From Maratus speciosus (Eukaryota > Arthropoda > Arachnida > Araneae > Salticidae): DNA of 64,000 nucleotides. Below, in pieces: positions 9,580 to 19,712 of the stretch; position 1 is the stretch's first letter; each line of letters starts with the position of its first letter. The notes beneath the pieces were generated by a model. That model saw only the letters and a list, made by a program, of their open reading frames with translations. It was not told the origin of the DNA and searched no databases. A program made the translations under genes and the position numbers. The DNA lies in assembly GCA_963932465.1 (NCBI GenBank), contig OZ010794.1, positions 213,541,748 to 213,605,747 of the forward strand. Direction: 5' to 3'.

Positions 9580-10536
9580 TATTCGACCCTTAAAAGAAGA
9601 AATTATTGGACTTGTGCAAATTTCGAATTCCAGTTACCGCAGGATTTTTTATGTTTCAGGGGTCACAGATACCGAAAAATATGTTTTTACAAATTGTCTG
9701 TCTGTGAGTCTATCTGCGAGCCTGTCTGTTTGTCTGCTCGTCTGTCTGTATGTGACAAACATTTTGTGGGCGCCCTATCTCAAAAACTAATGCACGAAAT
9801 TTAATAAAAATTTATATTCAGTTAGACCCTGATATAAAGGGGTGCTGTTTACGTTTTATTGTGAATCGCTCAACAGGTGGCGCTGCTATTCTACATTTTG
9901 CACGATTTTCTCAATAGCTCTATCTTAAGATTTAATGCACGGATTTCCGTCAAGCTCCAGATTCTGTTAGTACTTGATATGAATTACTATTGTTTAAGTT
10001 TTGGTGCAAATATACCAACAGGTGGCACTGCTATGCTGCTTTTTTCACCATTACTGCAATAGAACAAGAAAAAATCCACGAGTTTTCATGAAATTTCAGA
10101 TTCAGGTATGCCTTGATAAATATTGGTACAGATTATATTTTGATGTAAATTGGTCAACAGGTTGAGCTACTCTGCTGAATTTTTCACGATTTACGAAATA
10201 GCTCTATCTCAAAAACTAATGCACGAATTTTCATCTCAGTAAGGATTTAGTTAGACTTTGACACAAGTTGTTGCTGATTAGGTTTTGGTGATAATCGCCC
10301 AAAGGTGACGCTGCTATGCTGCATTTTGCAGGATTTACACGATTTTAGCGATAGTGATATCGAATAACTAATGCACGGAAACCTTTAGAATCTTTAGAAT
10401 ATATTTAGAATATCTTTAGAATCATCATGATGGGCATAGATTGCTATATAATTTTGGCACTGGCATAATGAATTTTCAAGTAGTAACATTTATGAGATAG
10501 AAGAAAGTTTTGGGATTGCCAAATCCAACTAGTTTT
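9580..10536 (+). mobile_element. Helentron/DINE-like non-autonomous element
   Basis: Left part with GAAGAAATTATTGGA, AGGATTTTTTATGTTTCAGG and GGGTCACAGATACC, then a (TCTG)n-rich microsatellite (9692-9752), then four to five units with TAATGCACG landmarks at about 9789, 9934, 10073, 10218 and 10370 (period about 145 bp). The right end GATAGAAGAAAGTTTTGGGA is followed by a small hairpin TTGGGATT/AATCCAA and AACTAGTTTTT. The same ends occur at 33517-34595 (minus) and 46993-48765. Sub-terminal inverted repeats, a central microsatellite/tandem block and a 3' hairpin fit Helentron/DINE elements. I cannot see a rolling-circle protein. Confidence 0.5.
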
Positions 10537-10850
10537 TGTTTTCATTACTGACGCTAGATGGCAGCTGTTCATTATTATGAACAATAGCATTTATGTTTTC
10601 CGACTCATATTGTTCTTTTTCCTCTATTTCTTCCACGGGTAAACAAATTTCTACATTATCTGACAGATCTTCTACCGATGGAGTAGCCATTTAATTATCA
10701 TCAAAACACCCTTTGTCAGTTAACTTATTTATATCAGGCGATAAAGCAATTACTCAATTTCCTTAGAAGACATATTTTCTAATGCTTCTTCGGCAGTGCG
10801 AAATAATTTACGCCCAGACGTTCTGGAAGAAATGAAAAGTGGAATAAACA

Positions 10851-11210
10851 ATATTAGTTACCAATAACGCCAAGTGTTTTGTTTATAGATCAGAATGTTT
10901 AGACAAATGTCAGACGAACGACTTTTTGAACGCTTGTGGTTTCAACAAGAAAAATAAACACCTGCACTATCCCGGTCAGACGAGCGATCTATGAACCGTT
11001 CCCGCCACACAGAGCAGACGACATTATTTATCGCCGCAACAGAATGATTTCCATTCGATGTTTTCAATAAGCAAAATGGATATTCTGCAGGAAATAAATG
11101 ATTTTGTAATTTTATATTAGTTATTCAAGAAATTAGAAAAAAGAAATATACATAGAAGGTACTAGGTTCATCCTATTTTATGTAATCGGTAGAAAATTAA
11201 CTTTTCTGTA

Positions 11211-11245
<35 letters not shown>

Positions 11246-11360
11246 AGAAAGAAAGAAAGGAAAGAAAACGGAACGGCCACTTTACCAAACTTAACTATAT
11301 TTGCTTCAAAAATAGCAAAGAAGATAGATTTCCTTTTAACGAGGTTTATCAGATTTGAAC
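10851..11360. other. Unassigned; CA and A/G-rich microsatellite
   Basis: 11212-11270 is (CA)n followed by A-rich and GAAA-type repeats. 10905-10990 contains GTCAGACGAACGACTT and GGTCAGACGAGCGATC, which recur inverted near 13710-13795 (AATCGCTCGTCTGAC). These could be ends of one old element, possibly the one that carried the piggyBac gene. No coding frame. Confidence 0.4.
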
Positions 11361-11369
11361 CGGTATATC

Positions 11370-12060
11370 AGATTTGAATCAAATCGAATAATTCTGCATG
11401 AAAAACCCATTTATCTACATTAAAGGGGAACTATCCCCCGTTACCCCCTTTATACTTAACCAATAAACCTCCCAACCTAATCAAGGTAGTTCCTTCACAT
11501 AATAAACTGGTGTACCAAATTTGGAGCAAATCGAATAATTCTGCATGAAAAACATATTTATCTAATTTAAAGGGGGCGGGGGACTAGCCCTCTTTTCCCG
11601 ATTTATACTTAACTAATGAACCTCCAACTCTAATCAGGGAAGCTCCTTAACATAATAAACCGGTATACCAAATTTGAAGCAAATCGAATAATTCTGCATG
11701 AAAAACCCATTTATCTAAATTAAAGGGGAGTCTAGACCCCCCCCTCCCTCTTTTCCAACTTTATAATTAACCAATGAACCCCCAAAACTAATCAGAGGAG
11801 AGCTTTATCGGAATGAACGTAGACAAATTTTTTGAAGCAAATCGGATAAATCTGCATAAAAAAACATTTATCTAAATTAAAGTTGGAATTAGCCCCCCGT
11901 TGTCTCCCTTTATACTTAACCAATGAATCTCCAAAACTAATCAGGGAAGCTCCTTATCAGAATGAAACTAGAGAAAAAAAAATTGAAGCAAATCGGATGT
12001 TTCCATCAAGAGTTATCGCGTTACGTACATACGTACGTATGTATGTACGTATGTACGTAA
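11370..12060. repeat. Tandem array, about 150-bp units, ending in TACG repeats
   Basis: Landmark GAAGCAAATCGAATAATTCT or a variant recurs near 11375, 11523, 11678, 11833 and 11984, so the period is about 147-157 bp. Each unit also has CATTTATCTA...TTAAAG followed by a C-rich stretch, and TATACTTAACCAATGAACCT. The array ends in a CGTACGTATGTATGTACGTA-type tetranucleotide run (12027-12058). It is probably the internal part of another element with a microsatellite boundary. It has no coding function. Confidence 0.7.
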
Positions 12061-12699
12061 CAGAACCGGCGGGCACATTAGTTCTCAAGCTTTGATAGCC
12101 TGTGAGCTAAAAAAATAAAAAATAAATTACAGTATTTTTAAAACTACATGCTCGCAGTAAATAGAACCGGTACCGGATATGACCACAGAGGCTCTGTTAT
12201 GCTGTCTCCTTTCCCATACTGGATTTTCAAAACCAGATATAACTTGTAATGATTTTAATTTCAAAGAATTATTATTAAGAATTCATTATTATTAAGAAAT
12301 GCAACATTTGCTGTCTATTTAGGGCCCCGTCACAAAAATCCATTTAATAAAACAGGCCCTTTCACAAAATTATATTCCATAAAAACATGCTATTAATTAA
12401 TTATTTTAACATTGTTAGGTTTAAAAATCTGTAATTTGTAAAGAAAACAAGTTCCCCCCGAAACGAAAACTTTAGCATTTACTTTTCGCAAAATGCCGCC
12501 TTCGCCCCCTACCCCGCAAAGAAAAACCCCTGCAATTATCCATGAATTTAATTTAGTACATACTAGGACAAAATAGTATTATTATTAGTATTATTTGATA
12601 AAGATTACATTTAATTTTTCCTTATAATAATACTTTACTATTTAAATACTTTTCTTATAAAACGTTAACTTGCAACATTAGCATAATTTTAAATGATTT
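12061..12699. other. No gene seen
   Basis: AT-rich, with isolated C-rich patches near 12455 and 12490-12530. Nothing recognised. Confidence 0.5.
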
Positions 12700-12701
12700 T
12701 T

Positions 12702-13290
12702 TAGGTGCGTTCGTAATTATATAAATACGTAGCACCTATAGTCGTCGTTCAGTCCGTCTGTCCGCATATAACAGAGCAAAAACAATAGCCTGAAATTTTT
12801 AATATATAATTGTTGCAAAAATTTGTCGAGTCTTTTCAATTTTTTTGAAAATCGGGTGTATAGTTTAATGACAGGGATAGTCAAAAGTTTTTCGTCAGAT
12901 TACGGCCAATGGGAAAAAATTATTGCAAGTGCATTTTAATGATGTTACAGCCTTCCGAATGGTCTGAAATTTTAAATATATAATTTTTGCAAAATCTTGT
13001 CGAGTCGTTTCAAATTTTATGTAAATCGGATGTATAGATTAATGACAGAGACAGTCAAAATTTTCCGTTACATTACGGCCAATGGGAAAAAAATTATTGC
13101 AAGTGTATTTTAATGATGTTACAGCCTTTCGAACAGAATGAAATTTATATGCACTTATGAAGTACACTCAAATGTACAATCAGTACAATTCGGTGCAAAA
13201 AATATTTATAAAATTATTTATATTACGAATGCACCTCATTTGCCACGTTTGACGAGCAATTTCCAACTTGTTTGTTTATATGAAACAAAA
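12702..13290 (+). mobile_element. Non-autonomous element with GAGGTGCRTTCGTAATTATA ends, copy 1
   Basis: Begins AGGTGCGTTCGTAATTATAT, then CGTAGCACCTATAGTCGTCG, a short CCGTCTGTCCG tract and AACAGAGCAAAAAC. Internal units with GCCTGAAATTT / GGTCTGAAATTT landmarks are about 174 bp apart (12789, 12963). It ends ATTACGAATGCACCTC followed by ATTTGCCACGTTTGACGAGC. An inverted copy at 28205-28842 has the same order, including the outer ATTTGCCACG block. Sub-terminal inverted repeats plus a central microsatellite and tandem block resemble the Helentron-like elements here in layout, not in sequence. Confidence 0.6.
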
Positions 13291-14132
13291 TTAATTCATA
13301 TAATTTATCGATAACTTCCTAATCTTCTTTAGATTTTTCTGATTTTTTTTTTTTTTTTTTAAATCAAGGATGCCTTTAACCAAGTTATTATATTTTAATT
13401 TTTTATCTTTATATAATGTAAGCATGAGGTGTCCAACTATATTGAACACTTTTGTATTTCAAAAATTAGTTAATCTACGTGTATTAAATCCATTTTAAAT
13501 TCTAGCGAAAAAATTCGACACGCAACCAGAACCAACAACTTACGAATCACTGATGAAAAAAAAATTAAAGCCAGCGTCAAAACTTCGGTTCGTCTGGACA
13601 ACATAGAAGAAACAAAAGACTTGAGCACGCCACCAGCTCCCAGCGAGTTGGGGGGAAACGCCGAGCCTCGACGTGAAGTTTTGCGGAGTTTTTACCGCAA
13701 CGATTTGTGGGCGCTCGTCTGAACAGACCAGAAGATTCGTCTGCTCTCAAGAGAGAGCGTCGAAAATGCTGATTTTCAAAATCGCTCGTCTGACATCTGC
13801 CTTAACCTTAAATTTTAAAAATAAAAACAGTTCATTTTCTAATCTAAATAACGCAGAACATTTAAAGACGTACTGAAAATGTAGAACAGATTTTTAAAGT
13901 ATGACTTACTTTTAAATCTTTTCTGTTGAGTACAAAATCGAAAACTGCACTGTGAAGCTTCAAAATGATGAACCTCAGACGTTATTTGCAGGACTGATCT
14001 AGAAAGGAATATTTCAAAACTCATTTGTGGGTTGACCACACATGGAAGGAATCCTGACAATGAAAATAAGAAGTGATTAAAAGGTATTGTTTTCAGCAGG
14101 CGCTCTGAAAAGTAGGTGATCTATAAATCAGG
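13291..14132. other. No gene seen; GC-richer patch
   Basis: 13560-13800 is GC-richer than its surroundings and carries CTCGTCTGA repeats facing the related blocks at 10905-10990. The frames here are short and without recognisable domains. A poly(T) run lies at about 13345-13361. Confidence 0.45.
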
Positions 14133-14306
14133 GCTGCCACAGACGCCCATTTTTATATTCTATTCGCAATACTATTTTTTAAAAAAAAGTAATTTTTCCG
14201 TATATTTCACTTGCAGATGTTGTTAAAGTGTGAGGAAAAAAAATTGTTTTTAATAAATGGTCCGAGATAGAATTAAAAAAATAGTCGCATGTGTCAGACT
14301 TGATAT
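14133..14306. mobile_element. Palindromic MITE, GCTGCCACAGACGCCCATTT type
   Basis: Left arm AGGGCTGCCACAGACGCCC then ATTCTATTCGCAATAC. The right arm mirrors it as GATAGAATTAAAAAAATAGT and CGCATGTGTCAGACTTG. A second copy of the same palindrome type is at 14595-14932. Confidence 0.55.
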
Positions 14307-14594
14307 ATAGATCACTGGGCGGTAACGGGTTAAAGTATAGAATTTGTTTTTCGTATTATTTATTTCGAATATTATTTTTTTCTATTTTATAAATATTATT
14401 ATATATGTACTTTATTGCACAAAAGAGCAAGCAATAAATTATTTTTAAATTAATTGAAAATAATATTATTATTAGATGGCAAGTAATTTAGTCGAAGTGA
14501 AACAGAAGAATAAACGAGAAAACAATACAAATTGCAACATACAGAATATTTCAGCGAGTGTTTAAGAAATAACACTTATTTACTATGCAATACA

Positions 14595-14932
14595 GGCTGC
14601 TACAGGCGACTATTTTTTAATTCTATCTCGTACCACTTTTTAAGGACAAAAAAAAATCACGTATGCTTTCACACTGCTGAACTGTATCTGTAACAGAATA
14701 TACAGCAAAATTATACTATGTAGCTGCCAACTTTTACGCTTTTCTCCTACCACTAAAATTTTATAGTAAATATTGTCTTATTTAATCGTCGAAATCTCAT
14801 GATTAAACAAGCCGAAAATATCTATAAAATTTTTGTGGTAGCAAAAAAGCGTAAAAGTTGGCAGCTGTGATACTACATTTTTTTAAAAATTTGTGTTGCG
14901 AATAGAATAGGTAATTAGTCGATAGTGGCAGC
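14595..14932. mobile_element. Second copy of the 14133-type palindrome, split by a nested MITE
   Basis: Left arm GGCTGCTACAGGCGACTATT then AATTCTATCTCGTACC. Right arm TTGCGAATAGAATAGG then GTCGATAGTGGCAGC. The extra length relative to 14133-14306 is the element at 14721-14869. Confidence 0.55.
14721..14869. mobile_element. Short palindromic element with shared core, nested
   Basis: Inverted termini AGCTGCCAACTTTTACGC / GCGTAAAAGTTGGCAGCT. ATACTA flanks both sides (about 14713 and 14870). The core is the cleanest in the window: CTACCACTAAAATTTTATAG, CTTATTTAATCGTCGAAATC, ATGATTAAACAAGCCGAAAA and AAAATTTTTGTGGTAGC. Confidence 0.75.
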
Positions 14933-14935
14933 TCT

Positions 14936-15115
14936 TATATTGCTGTTAAGTTCTAAAACAGGGATTTCAAGCTGTGGCTGACCGGATAACGCTATTTTTT
15001 TTAAGTAATTGTCGGCTTCATGAATCGCAGAGATTCGATGATTGGATAAGGCAATAATAACAATAAATTTTAGTGGTTTCCGGCGGGCCATAGATTTATA
15101 CCCCTTTTCCAAGAA
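14936..15115. mobile_element. Degraded core-bearing fragment
   Basis: Right-hand core arm GATTGGATAAGGCAATAAT and AAATTTTAGTGGTTTCCGG are recognisable. The left arm is too diverged to set a boundary. The open frame on the minus strand here is a by-product of the repeat. Confidence 0.4.
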
Positions 15116-15846
15116 GCCGTTTCATGTTATTATTATCTTTAACACATGAATGACTGTAATCATCATTGTGATAGGTACCAAATTAATATATTTCTATTCA
15201 ATTCGAAAATATTTTCGTAAAATAAGTTATACATATTCAATATAGATATAAGTTGGATGAATAAATAAAGCAGTTTTAGAAGAAACTTATGCAAAAAATA
15301 TTTTTATAAAACTTGAGTGACATTTCCAGTGTTAAATACAATTCACTTTGACAATATAATTCATTTAATAAATGAAATATTTTCAGACACAGTTCCTTAA
15401 AAGTTATTTTACAACAGACAGTTTCCAGTACAAACATTGAACGTAATCTGTAGATTTTAATCATTTTAATATATGAGATGATATAAGAAAATGAACCAGA
15501 TAAAATCTATTTTTATAATACATCTTCGTCAGCACTCAATGTCTGTAGCGTTATTCCCAGAATGAGATTTAGATCACAAAGAAATTTTTAAAGTTTTCCA
15601 TGTAGATATGTTCGATTTCTGTGAATTTCAAGTGAGCCTTATAATAGAATATTCGGCATAACGTAAAACAGAAAATTCTTTGTCGAAAATTTGTCAATTG
15701 TAAATATTCGTTTAGAGCACAAACATGCTTAGTTTCTAAAGGACATAGTTTGCACGAACGGCTATTGTTTTATATTTTAAATATCACTATTTCCAACATA
15801 TAATCTTCTCTAAATTTTTAGAACGTAAGTGCGCACACAAGCAGTT
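15116..15846. other. No gene seen
   Basis: AT-rich, with stops in all frames apart from short chance frames. Confidence 0.5.
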
Positions 15847-16025
15847 TTGCCAGATTAGGGACTTTTTGTCCAAAGATTGTTCATTGTCACCGTTTTTTTT
15901 TAAATAGAAATATTCGGCATATTTAGAAATAGATTAAAAATTCTGAAAAATAAGGCGAATTATACTATTTTAAAAAAGTAGTAACAGTCAATGAATCTGA
16001 ATTAAAAAAGTCCCCAATCTGGCAA
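15847..16025. mobile_element. Palindromic MITE, TTGCCAGATTAGGGACTTTT ends
   Basis: Left TTGCCAGATTAGGGACTTTT, right AAAGTCCCCAATCTGGCAA. Core: GTCACCGTTTTTTT, ATTCTGAAAAATAAGGCGAA and AGTAGTAACAG. No TTAA at the ends, and no clear target duplication seen. Confidence 0.65.
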
Positions 16026-16260
16026 CACAGCACACAAGTGTCTCTTAATGAAAAATGATTTGCTAAACAGAGCATTTAGAGTTTGTACTTTTATATTTCG
16101 TTATTAGAAACTGAATTTGAAATGCTTCTAGTGTTACATTTGCAATTGGTAAGTATTCCAGTTTTGCCAAAATTCAGATTATAAAAAAGAAATGAGCTTA
16201 GAATGTGCGTACACCATGGAACTATTAATAAAGAGGAAGCTTCAACTGTAACCGCTTTCT

Positions 16261-16409
16261 CAAGGGTTGATTACCGCCGAGCCAAACTTCCACCAGTTTT
16301 TCTCGTTATTTAAACACCTTTTTAATGCAAGATTTCAGTCAAAAATAATGCCGAAAACAGCTATTTATTTTTACTGGTGGAAGTTTTCTTCGGCGATTGT
16401 CAGGCCCTG
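16261..16409. mobile_element. Palindromic MITE with CAAGGG/CCCTG ends
   Basis: Left CAAGGGTTGATTACCGCCGA, right TCGGCGATTGTCAGGCCCTG. Arms AACTTCCACCAGTTTTTCTC and TTTTTACTGGTGGAAGTTTT pair well. The core is represented by AATAATGCCGAAAAC. hAT-like ends, with the duplication unclear. Confidence 0.55.
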
Positions 16410-16479
16410 CTTTTCCGCCATATTGTGACAACCTAGACAACCGCCTGTCAGTGTCAATGAAAATGATTATAATACATGG

Positions 16480-16686
16480 TTAACCACTTCGGGACGGGAG
16501 CCTTTTACGAAATTTTTAATCTTTTGTCACCGTTTTTTAAAAACAGAGATTTGTGTCTTCTTGAATCGAGAAAATACGCTGATTAAACAAGGCAAATTTT
16601 ACAGTAAAATTTACTGGTGAGGAAAAACAAGGATTTTGAGCGCTTCATGCGGCACGTATACGTGTCGCTCGTCCCCAAGGGGTTAA
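16480..16686. mobile_element. TTAA-flanked MITE, inverted member of the 162-369 subtype
   Basis: TTAACCACTTCGGGACGGGA at the left and CTCGTCCCCAAGGGGTTAA at the right. GCGGCACGTATACGTGTCGC matches the CGACACGTATATGTGCCGG block of 162-369 read on the other strand. GATTAAACAAGGCAAATTTT and AGTAAAATTTACTGGTGAGG are the core arms. Confidence 0.75.
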
Positions 16687-16689
16687 ACT

Positions 16690-17267
16690 GACACCATTAA
16701 AACAAAAAAAGAAAATTAGTCATATTTGTGACAGAAATTTTTCCTGAAAAGACCGCTGAAATAAGGCAAAATTTTCTGGTGGAAATTTGCTTCGTCAGTA
16801 ATCAGAAACTGTTTATCCGATGCAAAAAAAATCACCCGCCATATTGTGATAACCTCCTCAGTTACTTCACTCGCAAATGGTAGACAATACATAATATTTC
16901 GTCTCCCTCTTTGATCATAACTCCATTGCGTACACTTGTTAGAATTTAGGTGTATGGGCATCACAAATTTAGATTTGAAATCTTCCTGCAATTCAACAAG
17001 GCGCAAAAATTATATCAACAATGTTGTGTTATTCAGTGTACTTGGAGCATAGCACATCGATCTTTAGCCCTCGAAAATTATGCGACAAGCCATTCAAGCA
17101 ATCCACCCAGTAGGAACAGATCATTCGTGAATTTAAGCAGGATAGAAATGGAAGAGAACAGAAAAGCTATTAATTTATAATATATTTAATGTTTCCTGGC
17201 TATTTTTTCTGGTTTCTAAATTTAAAAAAGTGTTATACGTAAAGCACAATAAAAAGACAAACATTTC
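16690..17267. repeat. Diverged repeat fragments: half palindrome and 1-kb unit fragment
   Basis: 16735-16870 has AAATAAGGCAAAATTTTCTG then GTGGAAATTT and CGCCATATTGTGATAACCT, which parallels 16390-16432. About 17000-17260 resembles the 1-kb unit (CATTCAAGCAATCCACCCAG, GTTATACGTAAAGC versus AAGCAATCCGTCCA and CTTACGTAAATGC). No gene. Confidence 0.45.
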
Positions 17268-17479
17268 TTAAACGTTTGAGGGGCAAGCAATAATATCTCT
17301 GTAATATTGAATTCTCACCGGAATAATCGATACATTTTGTTATTAAAATAAGGAAAAGCAATTTTTCAACATTTCGCCCCCAAAGTTAAAAATATAAAAT
17401 GTAGTTAAAAGTTTCTGTTAACAGTCTGTGTTCAAATTAGGTATGACATAATATATCCCACCACCTGTCAAGAGGTTAA
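17268..17479. mobile_element. TTAA-flanked MITE, inverted member of the 3365-3573 subtype
   Basis: TTAAACGTTTGAGGGGCAAG at the left, CCACCTGTCAAGAGGTTAA at the right. GAATTCTCACCGGAATAATC, AAAATAAGGAAAAGCAATTT and GGTATGACATAATATATCCC match the other strand of 3365-3573. Confidence 0.7.
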
Positions 17480-18181
17480 AAGCTTGTAAGTGAGATGTAA
17501 AAACGGTCAGGAAACAAATATTATAAAATGAAATTTCGGAAAAAAATTTAATAAACTTTCAGCAGCATTTAAACTGGTCCATTATTTAATATCTGTAATT
17601 CCAGAAAGTAATTTTGTGTAAATGTTTCGAAAATGTGCAATGCAAGTTATCGTTATGGTATGAATCTACAAGACATGAAACAAAATCATAAAAAAAAGTT
17701 TTTAAATAGTTTTGTTCAAAATACGGCTCGAGTGGGAACAGTGTTTAAAAGAAAAGCGCATGAAGAGCGCTTTATTTTTCTTTATAATTAGTTACATATT
17801 TTTTTAACAAAGAAAGTTTTAAAATTCTCTTATAAGAAAAATAAAATAATAAATAGTGTTTTCTCTACCCATCTATATTCAATTGGTAATCCTGCACCGG
17901 TAAAACATTACAATCTGCAATAAATCTAATTTCTAGTATGTTTCTGGCGTTTTAAAACCTTGGTTTACTTTTAAAACATGACTTATACACGGTATTGGGA
18001 ACAAAATTAGTACCTCCCTACGCATTCTTAGACCGGCGTATGGCGAGCTTATCAGCTCCTATCAGAGCAATTTTTGATTATTCTTCTATGACTGTTGCTA
18101 TTTTTGTTTAATGTTGTACGTAAGTTTGTTTATACTAACAAATTTAATCAATTTCACTGTGTTTCTTGTGCAGAATGATCA
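17480..18181. other. No gene seen
   Basis: AT-rich. Chance frames only. Confidence 0.5.
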
Positions 18182-18363
18182 ACTCCTGAAGTTTGTTACA
18201 TCCAAAAATTAAAGTGCGTCGATTCACATTACAGACGAGATAAAAGCAAAACGCAATATTTTCTTAGCATGAAAATAACATGGAAGATTTTATACCAAGG
18301 AAGCAAAGGAGGCTTTGTTACATATGAAATACCAACATTTCAGCGATATTTTCAATAATGATT
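18182..18363 (+). pseudogene. Fragment of a transposon-encoded protein
   Basis: One frame reads TPEVCYIQKLKCVDSHYRRD then KSKTQYFLSMKITWK and GSKGGFVTYEI with no start codon, about 55 codons, ending in TAA TGA. The C-V-D-S-H-Y-x-R pattern followed by a lysine/tyrosine-rich block resembles a region of uncharacterised arthropod transposon proteins that I have seen repeatedly, but I cannot name the superfamily. It is interrupted on the right by the MITE at 18364. It is not functional. Confidence 0.35.
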
Positions 18364-18594
18364 TTAAACCTCTAATACCCATGGTAGGATATATGCTATC
18401 ACCAGGGTTTCCAATTTAGTGGATTTCTTATTTCAGATATTGCAAATTCACACCCGAAATTTTAAATTCAATATTTGCTTTCCTTAATAACAGACATTCC
18501 GCCGTTAAATAAAGCAAAATTTATTATTTGAAGTGAGATTCTCTGGATTAAGGAATTTCTAGAACGTATTCTACCATGGGAATTAGAGGGTTAA
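18364..18594. mobile_element. TTAA-flanked MITE, CCTCTAATACCCATGGTAG subtype
   Basis: TTAAACCTCTAATACCCATG / CATGGGAATTAGAGGGTTAA. Core: CACACCCGAAATTTTAAATT, CATTCCGCCGTTAAATAAAG and AAAATTTATTATTTGAAGTG. TTAA is on both sides. Confidence 0.7.
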
Positions 18595-18977
18595 GTTAAG
18601 TTTTAAATCACCGGCGACTGATGCTTCTTCAAAATGCATGATATTAAAGCTGCCAGTTAAACTCAAGTCGGGAGGAAAACGGCAGAGAATATGGACAAAT
18701 ATACGGTTAACAAATAAAAAAGCAAACATTTTCCATAAAATGGTGAGAAAAATAAATAATGGGGTAAACAACTTTCTATTCCACTGTCAGAAAAACTTTG
18801 TTTTGACCAAATTCCCGACCAGGATGCCAATTAACCACACAAATGCACCAGTATAACATTTCTATGTTTGAGGGAACATCAAGAAATATTCAGAGCAGAA
18901 GAAAAAATATATATGGGCAATTCCACATAACATATACAATTCCACATAACATATACAATTCCACATAACTATAATGT
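18595..18977. other. No gene; short 22-bp tandem repeat
   Basis: 18916-18970 contains CAATTCCACATAACATATA repeated three times with a period of about 22 bp. The remainder has two overlapping chance frames on opposite strands with no domain. Confidence 0.6.
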
Positions 18978-19187
18978 AGGCCCATGAGGAGCGGCGTAAT
19001 ATACTTTATCCCACCTAATTTTAATCCAGATTTGCACCAGAAACATTTAATTAAAATTTATGTTTTTAACTTTGGTGGAAAAAAAATTGAAAAAATTCCT
19101 TTTCCATATTTTGAAACAAAATTTTTCGAATATTCTGGTTCGAGTTCAACATTACAGAAACGCAATTGCTTGCGCCTGAAAGAATTA
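18978..19187. mobile_element. MITE, diverged member of the 3365-3573 subtype
   Basis: GGCCCATGAGGAGCGGCGTA followed by TTATCCCACCTAATTTTAAT, GCACCAGAAACATTTAATTA, CTTTGGTGGAAA, and a right end TTGCTTGCGCCTGAAAGAAT then TTAA. The left TTAA is lost. Open frames here come from the repeat. Confidence 0.55.
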
Positions 19188-19712
19188 ATGTAATGTGAGT
19201 CACAATACCATGTAACGTCAGACACACTCAAAATATTGATTGATATAATTAATTACTATTAAAACAATATTATTTTTGTGTATATCATAAGTTGAAAGTG
19301 TGTTGTACTCTATGAAATACTTCTTTTTTACTGTGTTGTGATAAATGAGGAGAAATTCTAGGCCTTCATTAACCCATAAAACATTAAAATTTAATTTAAA
19401 ATTTTCTGGTTCTAATGTTGATTAAAATTAAGATGAATGTAATACAACCCACTGCCATTCAACAAGTTAAACCTGAAAGGATAAAAAAAAAATCAGGTGT
19501 TTTACGACGGCTGTCCTGCCCAAAATAATGGCGATTATAAGAATGATGGTAAAATGACTCATGGAATTTTACACTTCGAAAATTAACGGATTGACTTTAT
19601 TTTTCCTATTATGTGCCATTAACACACAACATTACACATGCATACACATTTCACAATGTGTGGGAATGTGTTATGTTAATTGTTTTCCTATATTTTTATC
19701 TTCTTTAACTTA
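19188..19712. other. No gene; half MITE at 19374-19476
   Basis: 19374-19476 reads AATTTTCTGGTTCTAATGTT ... AATACAACCCACTGCCATTC AACAAGTTAA, which looks like the right half of the 3365-3573 subtype. The rest is AT-rich without features. Confidence 0.45.

Larger units (their letters stand above)
9080..10850 (-). pseudogene. piggyBac-like transposase, decayed and split by two insertions
   Basis: On the minus strand, 10690 down to about 10540 encodes an acidic N-terminal part (MATPSVEDLSDNVEICLPVE then EEIEEKEQYESENI). A shifted frame just upstream (about 10760-10694) gives ALSPDINKLTDKGCFDDN, and before that SGRKLFRTAEEALENMSSKE follows a TTTCTTCCAG, which could be an old splice acceptor. The frame is then interrupted by the Helentron-like element at 9580-10536 and a MITE at 9275-9482. 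It resumes at about 9274 with NDEGNLSSENLESIPNILEN and NPLEVIEDFLTPEFYKFIIN ETESYAKE before a stop. Acidic N-terminus followed by a P-E/L-F-ETN-YA-type start of the DDD domain is typical of piggyBac-like transposases. The catalytic domain beyond this is lost. This is the only piggyBac-type coding trace in the window and a plausible relative of whatever moved the TTAA-flanked MITEs. That link is inference. Confidence 0.6.

Noticed and set aside
9424..9804. 126-codon frame on the plus strand
   Set aside because: Runs antisense through a MITE end, a piggyBac pseudogene fragment and a TCTG microsatellite.
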